Positions 34,091-45,140 of a DNA stretch of 64,000 bases are shown one piece after another. The position numbers and the translations under genes were made by a program. The stretch comes from Ochotona curzoniae (taxonomy: Eukaryota > Chordata > Mammalia > Lagomorpha > Ochotonidae), in assembly GCF_017591425.1 (NCBI RefSeq), contig NW_024466307.1:8479001-8543000 (forward strand). The letters run 5' to 3'. Under the pieces are notes generated by a model. That model was not told the DNA's origin. It worked only from the letters and a program-made list of their open reading frames with translations, and made no database searches. The stretch's first letter is position 1, and the number at the start of each line of letters is the position of its first letter.

Positions 34091-35449
34091 GGTAAAAGTC
34101 AGGATCCTGCATACCGTTGCACCCATGGTGTCTGGCAGCCAATGAAGTTCTGATTCTTAACCTGAACTCAGGTATGAATCCATCAAGGCATATATTTAAA
34201 ATAATTCTCTTGAAAATGGATACCATTGAGGATGAAGTCCTAGGTCAATAGGATGCACGGGGAATAGTGGTTAGCGAGCAATCAGTTACAAAATTAAGAT
34301 GTGGGCTATTTGGATTCTCTGCACGAAAGATCAGGCTTAAACCTACAATGCAGAAACATAGCAGCCATATGACCAAACAGTCTTGGAACCTTTTAAATAA
34401 ATTTCTGTTAAGTAGACTTGATTAAACCACTATGCATGCTTATGAAATTCAGACTTTGGGACAGTGACCATGTCTTAATCTCAAGTACTAAGTGATAAAT
34501 GGTTGAGTCAGACAAAAATTCTAAGGTTTAAAAAGAAAAAAAAAGCAAGCAGTATAATTCTTTCTTGTTTTTAAAATAATATACTTGGCTTTATCATTCT
34601 CTAACACAGTATTGCAAAAATGTGTAATTTTCTAGTTATTTTCCTTCTTTGCAGATTTTTTAGGGTGTTTGACAGTTTTTTTTTTTTCAAAATAACAGTA
34701 TTACAATTTCAGTGAAAATAGAAAACAAAATGTGAAATGCACAATTCAGTGCAGGTGTATACAGTTACGGATGAAGTTAAGATTTGCATTTTGTAAAAGA
34801 ATATAATTCTAGCTTATTTATTATAAGAATTAGAGATATGCTGCATGATAGGGGATGTGACAGAAAAGCTGGTACAGTAGCAATAATAGCAGGTGACATA
34901 TCAGCAATATAGCTAAGTGCCAACCAAAGTCTTTCACAGTGACTATGCCAAGACGAAAATAGAAATCAGACACATGTTTCTATCAGATGGGGGTTCATTG
35001 GTAAGATGCAGCTGTTGCTTTCAGCACAGAAATTGAAGATAAATAGATTCATGCTTTAAGAGGTTACAGTGTATTCTGATCATCTAAATTCAAGTTACAT
35101 TTTAAATAGCATGAATCACCAAACAACACAAACTTAGGTCATTTTAAACACTTTGTCGAGTTTTGGTGATTTTCCGTGTGCCTCTCAGAGAAAGCTACGT
35201 GGCGTTTATATTGTATTGAATTCATTCTTATTGAGTATCACGAAAAACACTGGTAGTCACCTCGGAATAACCATTCTCCCATTCTTGTTTAAGCAATAGA
35301 ATTCTGAATTTGTTTTTTTTATTACATTTTTTAAATTTTCTCATTTATTCAAAAGAGAGAGAGACAAGCAGAAGGGCAAATGGACAGAGAATACTTCACA
35401 CTGTATGACTGCATTTTGTAAAGAAAGATCACCATTACAAGCTTAAACT
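34091..35449. other. AT-rich non-coding sequence
   Basis: No repeat called. About 34225-34400 ('atagtggttagcgagcaatcagttac', 'gatgtgggctatttggattctctgc') may be a very old SINE relic, but it lacks enough diagnostic words. A T-rich run lies at 34676-34687. Confidence 0.35.
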
Positions 35450-35783
35450 GTTTAAAATACAGATTTATTTATTTTTATTGCAAAGTCAAATATACAAAGA
35501 GGAGAGGAGGCAGAGAGGAAGCTCTTCCGTCCGATGATTCACTCCCCAAATAACCACAATGGCCAGAGCTGAGCTGATCCGAGGCCTGGAGCCTGGAGCT
35601 TCTTCCAGGTCTCTCACGCAGATGTAGGGTCCCAAGGCTTTGGGCCATCCTCAACTGCTTTTCCAAGCCCCAAGCTGGGAGCTGGATGGGAAGTGGAACC
35701 GCTGGGATTAGAACTGGCACCCATATGGGATACCAGCACATGTAAGGCCAGGGTTTTAGCCACTAGGTTACCGCGTCAGAGCC
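35450..35783 (-). mobile_element. CSINE, full length, minus strand, with target-site duplication
   Basis: On the + strand it opens with 'cagatttatttatttttattgcaaag', includes 'gtagggtcccaaggctttgggccatcc' and 'gctgggattagaactggcacccatatggg', and closes with the head complement 'ttagccactaggttaccgcg'. The 10-base acaagcttaa flanks it at 35437-35446 and 35784-35793. The 88-codon minus-strand frame at 35475-35741 is its sense strand. Confidence 0.92.
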
Positions 35784-35964
35784 ACAAGCTTAACCTTTTA
35801 ATATATAAGTATAGCATGACATGATAAATACAGGAAAAAGTAGAAAATTCCACAAAGGTATGTTTGCAAGTTTCACTGGCACTCCGACCATTAACAGGGA
35901 GTAGAGACCCGGGTTGTACAAACCTGTTACTTCTGGGTAGGCTAATTTCCTTGTTCTCATTTAT

Positions 35965-36105
35965 TTACTAACAATGTGACCATGAGCAACCGGGACTCGG
36001 CTTTCTCACAAGGAAAGGGTAGATGCTCTCACTTCCTAGATAATTGTGATCATCAATGTTACTGTGTGCAAAGTGCGTACAATGGTTGCTGACTCAAAGC
36101 AAAAA
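35965..36105 (+). mobile_element. Possible MIR-type SINE fragment
   Basis: 'aatgtgaccatgagcaaccggg', 'ggctttctcacaaggaaagggtagatg' and 'tgttactgtgtgcaaagtgcgtac' follow the order of the central and 3' parts of MIR. Heavily diverged. Confidence 0.35.
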
Positions 36106-36108
36106 CAC

Positions 36109-36145
36109 TGTACGTATATTATCTAATTGTACGTATATTATCTAA
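36109..36145 (+). repeat. 18-bp direct tandem duplication
   Basis: TGTACGTATATTATCTAA occurs at 36109-36126 and again at 36128-36145, separated by a single T. The copies are identical. Confidence 0.9.
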
Positions 36146-36559
36146 AAGTACCTGAGCAATAAAATAATAACACAAATTTAAAATGTCAATTCTCCCAAGT
36201 TAATCCCTCTTCTTTAAGGTTATTATTGGAACAGGAACTACCATATCGATTTTAATCCTAGCAACAGGCACACTCTTACATAATGTTTGGTTTGTTCTTC
36301 AGTTCACTTTGTTGTATTGCAACATGGCTCTTCTGAATCAGTTCACATTAATGAAGCATCTACTATTTACACAGCACTAAGTGATGCCAAGCTGTGCTGC
36401 ATAATTTCTGTGTCTTATTCCTGCATCTTCTCTGTGCTTCTGAAGTTTCTAATTGTTAAACTTTCATCTCACGTATATGACATATTCTTCTGGTTTTGTT
36501 TTCTTTCTTCTACGTTCCCAAATTCCATGAAAGGGCACATTGAACATCCAAGCTCTAAT

Positions 36560-37340
36560 TAGCATCATTGTAAATCACACATTTTTTTAAGGTGGGAAGG
36601 CTGATTTATTAGAGATTGCAAACATTTAGCAAATTGTGTTTTAAATTAGATGGTTGAATTTTTTTTTTCTAGAATAAACTTTTCTTCCTCTTTCGTTTCC
36701 TTTAGGATTTTTGTCAGCAAAGCTTCATCAGGCACTTCAGTACATATTGTGTTTTCTAAAAGCTAAGATACGAATTGAAAAGTGTCCTGGAGCCCTGGTT
36801 GTTTTGGTAGAGCAGTGCTCACTCTAATCGTGGCTTCAACATTTGCTGGAAATGAAAAATCTGTTTACTCGGCTGGAGGAATTAGGCTCTGAAGGGATTG
36901 TTTCAGCTCTCTTTGTTTATGATGATTTGTTAGCTCTCGACGGCAGAAATAATTTTGTTGTTTACATTAATCTATGGTGGCAGTATTAACTTCACATCAT
37001 ACATAAATATAATTATTGATCATTACCAGCTGTAATTCAGTGTTAGAATTACAGATTTACATAATTGTGCTATTAAGTATAAACTTGAACTTCATATTTG
37101 GGGTCACAAATAACTGGAGGCAGTAGAAACAGAAAATTCTGATTATATGTCATTCATATTTTAATATACGCGGTTGCAATTTTGATCAGTGTTAATGTAA
37201 ATATTTTTATGTACTTTACAGCAATGAGATGCTAATGGGTGGAAATTACAGCAATATTGATCTAGCTAATAAAATGTAATACATTAGTGAGGAAGGATAT
37301 TTATTATATGCTTCAACTATTACTATATATCATCTGCCTA
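36560..37340. promoter_or_regulatory. Candidate conserved non-coding element rich in homeodomain/POU words
   Basis: About 780 bases without recognisable interspersed repeats, AT-rich but of high complexity. Visible words include the inverted pair CTGTAATTC/GAATTACAG (37030-37054), an octamer-like ATGCTAAT (37229-37236), repeated 'attaca' and 'gatcatta' words, and 'tttgtttatgatgatttgttag' near 36916. This density of TAAT cores, together with Sox- and POU-like words, is typical of long conserved enhancers near developmental genes. Conservation cannot be measured here. The flank at 36287-36562 contains a 91-codon open frame without domain. Confidence 0.42.
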
Positions 37341-38319
37341 AGGAACATGAACGCCATCACAAGAGAAAAAAAGATTGGAGCTGAACCCTATCTGCTTCTT
37401 CCCTCTCACAGTCTCAGCTTTTCTGCACTGAGACTTTGCGGCTGATGCAGATCCCAAACGGGCGATGCTATTTCTAAAACGTGCAAACATTCTCTTCTGG
37501 TGTAATTATTACATGGAAAACATTCTAATAATCAATCCACAAAGAAAGATTTGCGTAGAAATATCCTTGAAGTTGCTAAAGATGTCTGCATTGTTTTTCT
37601 CCATAAGTGCACTATATATAACCTACAGAGTAAAGCCAGATTTCTAATCTTAGAATCAGATGAGTTGAAATGTCTTGCAGAAAACAATACTTCGTAAGCA
37701 GAATTTCAAATGAGGCAGCTTGGCCTGTGATGTTAAGAATTCAGGAGGTTTGTAACTTTTTTTAGCACTAATTTGAGAGCTTTGTTTTGCAGCTACTTTT
37801 TTATGGATTCCTAAAATCTAAACTAGAAAGGAATTTTAATATTAGATAAATGCATAGTTTTGTGTCACCAATCCCTCTCTATTTTCCTGATTTTATAAGA
37901 TTTTAATTATAATTGTATAATAATTACAGTTGCTCTAACCATATCTATATTTACGTATATGTAGATCTGTCTCCTGACACCTACCTGTGTACCTCCATAC
38001 CATCTATCTATATAAATCTACCTTTGTAAGTATTTTTTCAATGTTATGAGCACAGTTCTAAAATATGCCAAAGGCGAATATAAACATGGAATTGTCCTCC
38101 CACTTCTCTTCAACGTTCATTATGACCTCTGACCTGCAAAAATTAAATTACTACATAGCCACTGCTGCTCTACTCCTTGGTTTTTGTAATCTTTAATGCA
38201 CACATCAGAAAACCCCCTTTTTTGTCAGCGCTTAGTTCAGGAGAGTTAAATCAACCCCATTGTTGCACAATGTCCAGAATGAACGTCCTGTTGCAACAAG
38301 AAAATGTTATGTCATTAGC
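37341..38319. other. AT-rich non-coding sequence
   Basis: No repeat called. A 60-codon plus-strand frame at 37465-37647 is hydrophobic and basic by composition but has no family match that I can name. (CTAT)-like degenerate patches occur near 37940-38025. Confidence 0.35.
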
Positions 38320-39010
38320 CAATCACATCTGACTCTCAACCCCATCAGAGTTCCATGGAACCACTCTCTGTCTCCACCAATTTGACTGCCCTGGATACCT
38401 CATGTCGAGTTTTATACAAAGTTGTTTGTCTTTTTGTAACTGGTTTATCTCATTTAGTCTGTTATTCTCATGGTATATCCATTTCATTACATGTGTCATA
38501 ATCCTTAACCTTTTAAAGGCTGAATAATATTTCATTTTATGCACGTACCACAACTCATTTACCCATTTGTCAACTGATGGACCCTGCTTCCACGCCATAG
38601 CCCCTGTGAACAGTGCTGCTATGAACATGGGTATAGAAGTGTCTCTCCAGGACTCTGTTTTCACCTTTTGGGGGTATTCATTCTGAAGTATAATTATTGA
38701 ATAATAAGATAATCTTACTTTAAAAACCCAGTTTATTGGACAGATGTCTATTTATCCTAAAAGTATGCTGAGTTCTGTCCATCTTTTTTTTTCCCCTTGC
38801 ATCAATTGAGATAATCTTTTTTTGCCTTCATTCTGTTAATGTGTGTTAGGCGGATTGATTTTCATATGTTGAACCACTTTACATTCAAGGAATACATCAC
38901 ATTTGGTCCTGGTGTATAATCTTTTTAATGTGCTGTTGAATTCTCTCTGCTGGTATTTTTCTGAGAACATTTTCCCCTGTATCTATTGTTGCTTAAAATA
39001 ATCTAAAATG
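38320..39010 (-). mobile_element. L1 ORF2 remnant, minus strand, internally deleted
   Basis: Two parts of one L1 are visible. The C-terminal end of ORF2 (minus strand, 38323-38664) is still open for 113 codons and contains 'KWVNELWYVHKMKYYSAFK', close to the well-known L1 signature KLWYIHTMEYYSAIK. Further upstream in the element, at about 38770-39010, the sequence corresponds to the reverse-transcriptase region (complement of 'ggattgattttcatatgttgaacca'). The several hundred bases expected between them are missing. The copy is not functional: the frame is broken and the endonuclease region is absent. Confidence 0.8.
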
Positions 39011-39409
39011 TCTCCATAATATTTTGGAAATTCTACTTAATTTGCATTGAGCTCATAGGCCAAAATAGTCTTCATTAAGTTAATCTTTTGTTTTTGAAGT
39101 TGTCATCTGCGTGTGCCCTGACACAAAGCACCAGAGATGTCGCAGAATCAGAAAGACGGAGGACACAGATGTCTCTGGAGTTAGTGAACTTACCAAGTGC
39201 ACTAGCATTGCTCCCTCTGTAGCACTGCAACTCCAGTACAGCATGGAGGCCAGTGAAGGAAACGGAATACAGTTATACTAGGGACCCCTTTCCTTTCCAT
39301 TTCTTCCTCACTGTTAGGTTTGTGAAAATGTGTTTGTTCTTGATAAAATCCAGCGTTGAACATGAACGAGTCCTGCCCAAGTTTTTTCAGTCCTAACCTG
39401 ATTTACTTG
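39011..39409. other. Non-coding sequence
   Basis: No assigned repeat. The first part may be more decayed L1. 39120-39260 is less AT-rich without identifiable content. Confidence 0.35.
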
Positions 39410-39585
39410 CCGTGAGAATCGCCATGTCCTTTGCTTCTAATGTTGCCTCATTTGTAAAAGGGGATAATGATACAGACCTCTTCACAAGATCACTGTGTCA
39501 CTTAGCTAATTAATACTATAATTATAAAGTACTTAGAAAATATAATGCACTGTACAAATGCCAAGTGTTGTTATTAGAATCATTT
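39410..39585 (+). mobile_element. MIR-type ancient SINE
   Basis: 'ttgcctcatttgtaaaaggggataatgatac', 'ctcttcacaagatcactgtg', 'ttataaagtacttagaaaatataatgcactgtac' and 'gttgttattag' follow the 3' half of MIR closely ('cctcatctgtaaaatgggg...ataatag... aaagcgcttagaacagtg... ttattatt'). Confidence 0.72.
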
Positions 39586-40297
39586 GAGCTCTCAGCTCAT
39601 CTAGATTTACTACTTCAGCAAGGCCAATAATTCTGAACAGTAAGAAAGGCTCAACTGTACATACTAATTAATCTAACCTAAATATTTATTATGTACTGTA
39701 AATATGTCTTGTTCAACTATGCGTTTCAGCGAAGGCCACCTTTGAAATCATCCTGAGATTGGTTTGAGTTGCTTGAGCTCTGCATTAAGTAATTCTGTAC
39801 TGGCCTGTCTTCAGTGACAGTTTAGATGATATTTTACTTATAAATAATTTTTCTGTTGATGGACTGGTTTACTTAGTTGAATGGTGATTGCCAGAGAGTC
39901 AGATAAGGCAGATATTTCTAGGAGAATAAAGGAGGCAAATTAACACATTTCCTTTGTCTCTGAATGAAAGATTTGAAAAGAAACAATATATTTTAATTGC
40001 CATGCTATTATTTTTGTATAATATTCATGAGGGGCCCTTTTCTGGAGAGGAAATGCCCTAGAGTGGAAGATGGAAATTTGATGTGTGCTTTGGGGAGAAC
40101 TTGATCTTGGCAATGAGAGGCACGCTATCTCCACGGGTTGAATCTGCGGGGCCCAGAGCTGATAAAACATTAGCAAAGCTCAAGAGATCTGCATGTGACT
40201 CCTTACTGCAGCACTGCATCTAAAGGCAGAACACACCGCTTTATTCTCCAGGTAGAGAGAAAAGATGCTGGAAAAGTTATATTTTCATTAAATGGAT
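39586..40297. other. Non-coding sequence
   Basis: Nothing recognisable. A 78-codon minus-strand frame at 39940-40176 shows no domain. Confidence 0.35.
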
Positions 40298-40308
40298 CCA
40301 CATTTCTT

Positions 40309-40642
40309 CTTTTAAAAGATTTATTTATGTTTATTGGAAAGTTAGACATACAGAGAGGAGGAGAGATAGAGAGGAAGATCTTCCATCCAACGATTCACTC
40401 CCCTAGAGGCTGCAATGCCCAGAGTTGGCTGATCCAAAGCTAAGAACCTGGAACCTCTTCTGGGTCTTCCATGTGGGTGCAGGGTCCCAAGGCATTACTC
40501 CGTCCTCTGCTGCCTTCCCAGGTCACAAGCAGGAAGCTGGAGGGGAAGCGGGGCTGCCACAATTAGAATCAGTGCCCATATGGTACCTGGCACATGCCTG
40601 GTAAGGACTTTAGCCACTAAGCTACTGCACCGGGCCCTGAGC
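40309..40642 (-). mobile_element. CSINE, full length, minus strand, with target-site duplication
   Basis: Opens on the + strand with 'agatttatttatgtttattgg', contains 'gggtgcagggtcccaaggcatta' and 'cttcccaggtcacaagcagg', and closes with 'gccactaagctactgcaccgggcc', the complement of the tRNA-like head. Flanks ccacatttctt (40298-40308) and ccacaattctt (40643-40653) differ at one base and are read as its target-site duplication. Confidence 0.93.
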
Positions 40643-40653
40643 CCACAATTCTT

Positions 40654-42414
40654 ATAAAGCGACAGATAAACTAGTTCTAGTAATGGACATTTACCCATTC
40701 CAGTTGAAAATTATTGAATTCTATGTATTTGGCCATTTCGAACACTTCTAAAAATGACAAGGTAACTTGTTCATTGAGTCAATATGTAAACCTTTCTCTC
40801 TTTAGAACTCAAAATAGAATTTCTATTACTGAATAATAAATGCTACCCTTCCAACCTTTACAAGTGTCTGGTAGAGACACGAAAACACACTATTTCTAGT
40901 TGTGATGATGATGATGATGATAAACTATGCAAAGGCTTTAGACTTCCATGTCTTCCTTTCTATTCATGAGTGTCGTGGAGAAAACAAGAAGCCTTTAATT
41001 ACGAGTGTTAGAGCAGATTAAACCTCTCTCTGCACAATAAAATATAGGTACTCTACTGATAGGTAGAGTTCTATCCTGACCCAACTGATGACTTTCGATT
41101 GCTATCCAGAAATGACCACTGATTGAAGATGATCATCTCTAAAGTCACAGGGTAGATGGTGGAAAGTCCACGAAATGTCACCTGGATCCTAACTGTTCCT
41201 TTATGTGTCAGTCAACAGTCGCATCAAGTAATTTCTCATCTGCAGATCAATGCAACGGAAGAAAACTCTGTTAGCCTTTACATTTATGAATGAAACCTCC
41301 TCCTCGCTTGGCCTCCTTTGGACTAGCAAATGAGTACACCACCTGTAAGCATGAGATTACACGCTGGGGATTACATGCTCCCTAAGTGGGGAGCAAATGA
41401 TTAGAGAAGGCAGACACTGCGGGCTGATAGGTCCTAAACTCCTGATGTCCGCATGACAATGAATACTCTGTGTGTCAGGAGACTAGCATCCAGGCACAGC
41501 TTAATTTCTCATACATTGCCAGGACAACCAAGAATCGTTTCATCCAACAAGTCCATCCTTAACTTCTCTAGGGTCGTTCCAGACCTGGTTCAAATTACTC
41601 CCTAATTATTCTTACTTCTAGAAATTGCAAGAAAGAACAAGGCAGGTGAGGAAGACAGTGAGTGAAAAGTGGCATGGGATGTCAAGAAGACTAAAGAGGT
41701 GTCACACTCACAGAGAGTCACTCGGTGCAGTTCAGGCAATAACGTGTTCCGCAGGGCGTGCTCAGGCTTCCAAGCAGAGGAGTGCAGAAATCTAAGGAAG
41801 ATGACATCAGCCTCATATTTTCTCTTCATCTTTTACACAGAGTCAACCACAGACATCAAATACTGAACAGAACTCATCATTTTTCAAATGATAAAAAAGT
41901 AACATCAGAAGCCAGTGAAAATCACTGAAGGAATGCCAAAATGTCTTTAGGCAAACACGCTTTAGACTACTAACACAGCCTAGTATTACTTAGGATGCAA
42001 CAACTCTTAAATTTCAAGGCTCTGCTTTTCCTCCAGGCATGCTCTTTGTCAGAGGGAGATATTGCTACCTTTTGTACTGTGTTAGCAAGGCCTCACAGCC
42101 GCCTTTCTCTCTCAATGAAAAGTTTTAAGATGCAAAAACATCCTCTTTTCCACCTGCCTGCATGTACTCCTACTAAATCCACCAAATCCCGTTGGTTGCT
42201 CTTTCTCTGAACATCAGTGGAAATGATGATGACTAGCTACATCAGTTGACAGCAGAAGCTCTCTAGGACCACTCAATCCCACAGCCGCAGTGAGTCAGCT
42301 AACTGACCTTTACAAGTTTAAGCCAACTTCGCTCTGCTCCAGCACTTTGGGAAAACACCACAAGTCCTTCAAACCAATCCTTAATCGGTCTCTTGGGAAA
42401 AACAGAAAACAGAG
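40654..42414. other. Non-coding sequence
   Basis: A (GAT)5-6 run lies at about 40904-40921. The interval 41.1-41.9 kb is less AT-rich but carries no recognised repeat or gene. Overlapping 75- and 65-codon frames at 41602-41866 have no domain. Confidence 0.35.
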
Positions 42415-42600
42415 TAATAATAACAATAGCAGTAACAACAACTATTTTGCAATTCTTTAGAACGTGCTAATTCAATATGCTTTTTTTCTAATATCTGTGT
42501 GTTATCATTATCCCAATTTTGGAAACATGAAAACCAAGATTTAAAATCCCAACTTGTGATTTTCAGAATTTTCTAACTGTGCCACTGCATCATCTTCTTC
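42415..42600 (-). mobile_element. MIR-type ancient SINE, minus strand
   Basis: The + strand reads as the MIR complement: 'aataataacaatagcagtaac', 'tattttgcaattctttagaacgtgc', 'gttatcattatcccaattttggaaacatgaaaacc' and 'aactgtgccactgcatcatc'. Confidence 0.62.
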
Positions 42601-42611
42601 TCTGTTTCTAG

Positions 42612-42715
42612 TTTCATAAAAATGCTTTGGTGCGTCTCCATTATAAGGATTGTGTTGCCTCTGGACATCAGCATCATCCACTCTGGGAAGCTATCTGAGA
42701 AAAAGTCTGTACTAG
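42612..42715 (+). other. Candidate exon bounded by splice-like sites
   Basis: Preceded by a pyrimidine-rich 'cttcttctctgtttctag' (AG at 42610-42611) and followed by 'gtaagg' from 42716. The second frame is open across all 104 bases, but one open frame of this length is expected fairly often by chance. The interval sits between a MIR and a SINE, both on the minus strand. Confidence 0.17.
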
Positions 42716-42743
42716 GTAAGGAGAAAAATCTAATTTGCTAACG

Positions 42744-42942
42744 GCTGAGTTGATTTAAAGCTAGAAGCCAGGAGCTTCTTACGGTTCTCCCACGCAGGTG
42801 TAGCATCCCAAGGATTGGGATATCCTCTCCTTTCCCAGGGAGCTGTGTGGAAAGTGGAGCATTCAGGACATGAACGGGTGCACCTATGGGTTCCTGGGCA
42901 TTCAAGGTGAGGATATAGGCACTACGCTACTGCACTGGGCCC
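42744..42942 (-). mobile_element. CSINE fragment, minus strand, 3' part missing
   Basis: On the + strand: 'agttgatttaaagctagaagccaggagcttctt', 'cccacgcaggtgtagcatcccaagg', 'aaagtggagcattcaggacatgaacggg' and 'actacgctactgcactgggccc' (complement of the head). The T-rich 3' terminal third of the element is absent or decayed. Confidence 0.78.
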
Positions 42943-42948
42943 AAAAGT

Positions 42949-42971
42949 AAAAAAAAAAAAAAAAAAAAAAA
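42949..42971 (+). repeat. A23 homopolymer
   Basis: Twenty-three A directly follow the head end of a minus-strand SINE and lead into A-rich L1 sequence. Its origin (L1 sequence or expansion of an A-rich site) is unclear. Confidence 0.9.
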
Positions 42972-42989
42972 CTTAAATAATCACTGAAA

Positions 42990-45140
42990 CTGGAGCTAAA
43001 ACAGCAAAATCTAACTCAAAATTAATGAAATGAAAAAAAAACTGAGAGCACAAAGAAGTAACGTGTAAAATATAAAATTAAAAATATTAATGAAGAATTT
43101 GTCCTTTGGGAAAAAATAAGCAGAATTGGCAAACCCTTGGATAGACTAAGGAGGACAAAAAGACAGAATTCAAATGCATAGAGTCAGAGCTGAAACTGGA
43201 GCTATTACGATTGATATCTCGGAAATTCAAAGGATTGGTAGGGATTGTTATAAACTAAGTAATAATAATCTCAAAAAATATAGCATTGCTAGATACATAT
43301 ATCTCACTGAGATTGGATCACAGGAAACTAGAATTTATAAACATACCAATCAATCACTAGTGAGATTGGATAGTTAACAAAATAAAAACAGAAAAAGACC
43401 TTGTGTCCGAGGCAAGCATAGGAACAAATGGTTTTACTTGTGAAATCGACGATATTTTTAAACGTAATTAAGCATCAATCCTTCTGAAGTTATTAAGAAT
43501 ATAAAAGGAAGCACATTTTTGTTTGTTTTTTTCCTGTCATCCTTTAAGATCAGTCTTACTATAATTCCAAAGCCAGATTGGGCACAAAATCACAACACGG
43601 TCAATATCATTGATGAACACAGATGCAACAATTTTCTTTTTTTTTAAGATTTATTTATTTTTATTGGAAAGGCAGATATACAGAGAGGAGGAGAGACAGA
43701 GAGGAAGCTCTTCCGTCTGATGATTCACTCCCCAAGTGGCCGCCACAGCTGGAGCTGAGCCAATCCGAAGCCATGTGCCAGGAGCTCTTCCAGATCTCTC
43801 ATGCAGGTGCAGGGTCCCAAGGCTTTGGGCCGTCCTCAACTGCTTTCCCAGGTCACAAGCAGGGAGCTGGATGGGAAGTGGGGCTGCCGGGATTAGAACC
43901 CGTGGCCATATGGGATCCCGGCACAAGCAGGGTTAGGACTTAAACCACTACGCTATCATGCTGGGCCCAGATGCAACAATTTTCAACCCACTATTAAATT
44001 AAATCCAACAGCATATTAAAAATCTTATTTACCATGATCACATGGGATTTTTCCCAGGAATGCAAGGATGGTTTAACCCATGTAAATCGGCAAGTGTGAT
44101 GCACTATCAACCGAATCTAAAACAAACTTCATACGCTCATCTCGATAGATGCAGAACAGACAGTTGATCAAATTTAGTATCCACTCATGATAAAACTATA
44201 ATCACCTCAGATAGAGAAGGGGCATACCTCCACATTGAAAGGGTTGTACATCACAAGCAAACTGCTATCACTGTATTTAATGGATAGAAGCTGGAGTTTT
44301 TTGTTTTAAGATGTGGAATAAGACAATAGTATCCAGTTTTACCAGTTGTACTTAATATGGCATCGGAAGTTCCAGCTAGATCAACAATGCAAGAGAAATA
44401 AATAAAGGTCATGTAATGTTCCAATTTGCAGATAACATGACCTGACATATGGAAAATCTCCAAACTCCATGAAAAAGCTGCTAGAAATAACATACAAATC
44501 AAGAAAAATTTCAGGATCCAGAGTCAATATAAAGAATCAGTAGTAATCCTAGAGATTAATCATGAATCATGTGAAAAAGAAATCAAGAAAGAATTCTATT
44601 TCTAATAGCTGCAAAGAAAGCAGAATAAAGCATCACTGTGATCAGGGACATGTAATTCAAAACCGCAGTGAGCTGTCATCTGACCTCAGTAAGACTGGCT
44701 ATCAGTACTACAGCATTGTGGAAAACACAGACCCAGGCTATCGTTAACTCCTGGGTATATATCCAAGGGAATGGAAATGCATCTGGGGAATGTTTACTGT
44801 ACCACTATTCACAATAACCAAGGAATGACAAGGATCCATGTGTCATCTACCAACACACACATAAATGAAAAACAGTCCATATACACAATTGATGAATCAA
44901 CTATCAGCAGAATTTTGTCATTGGCCACAAATGGATGAAATGGAGGTCAATGTGTTAAGTGAAGTATGCCGAGCACAGAAAGGTAATTATCATGGGATGT
45001 CATTTAAATGTGGAGTTTAAAAGCATGTGATCTTACTAAAGTTAAAAATGCAATGGTACTTACCAGAGTTTAAGCAGGGACATTAAAAAGATGAGGAAAT
45101 GTAGAACTGACTGGTAGTAGCAGACTAGGAAGCAGTAAGG
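42990..45140 (+). mobile_element. Decayed L1 ORF2 and 3' region, interrupted by a SINE
   Basis: Sense-strand L1 ORF2 can be followed in order: 'gctattacgattgatatctcggaaattcaaaggatt', 'gccagattgggcacaaaatcacaacacggtcaatatc', and the RT region 'catgggatttttcccaggaatgcaaggatggtttaacc'. The catalytic motif position follows at about 44424-44440, and then the 3' part 'aatggaggtcaatgtgttaagtgaagtatgcc' near 44940. The catalytic YADD is read here as FADN followed shortly by a stop, and many frameshifts are present, so the copy is dead. A younger SINE splits it at 43637-43968. Short frames at 43174-43377 and 44251-44747 are its debris. Confidence 0.82.
43637..43968 (-). mobile_element. Young CSINE, minus strand, inserted in L1, exact 16-bp target-site duplication
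   Basis: The best-preserved copy in the window. It opens with 'agatttatttatttttattggaaaggcagatata', continues through 'gcagggtcccaaggctttgggccgtcc' and 'gggattagaacccgtggccatatggg', and closes with the head complement. The 16-base agatgcaacaattttc is repeated exactly at 43621-43636 and 43969-43984, and joining the flanks restores continuous L1 sequence. The open frames of 66-106 codons here on both strands are the SINE itself. An intact pol III B-box-like 'ggttctaatcc' is visible on the minus strand (43889-43899). Confidence 0.96.

Noticed and set aside
34225..34400. Possible very old SINE
   Set aside because: Only weak resemblance; not enough matching words in order.
43623..43943. 106-codon plus-strand open frame
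   Set aside because: Entirely within the young SINE nested in L1.
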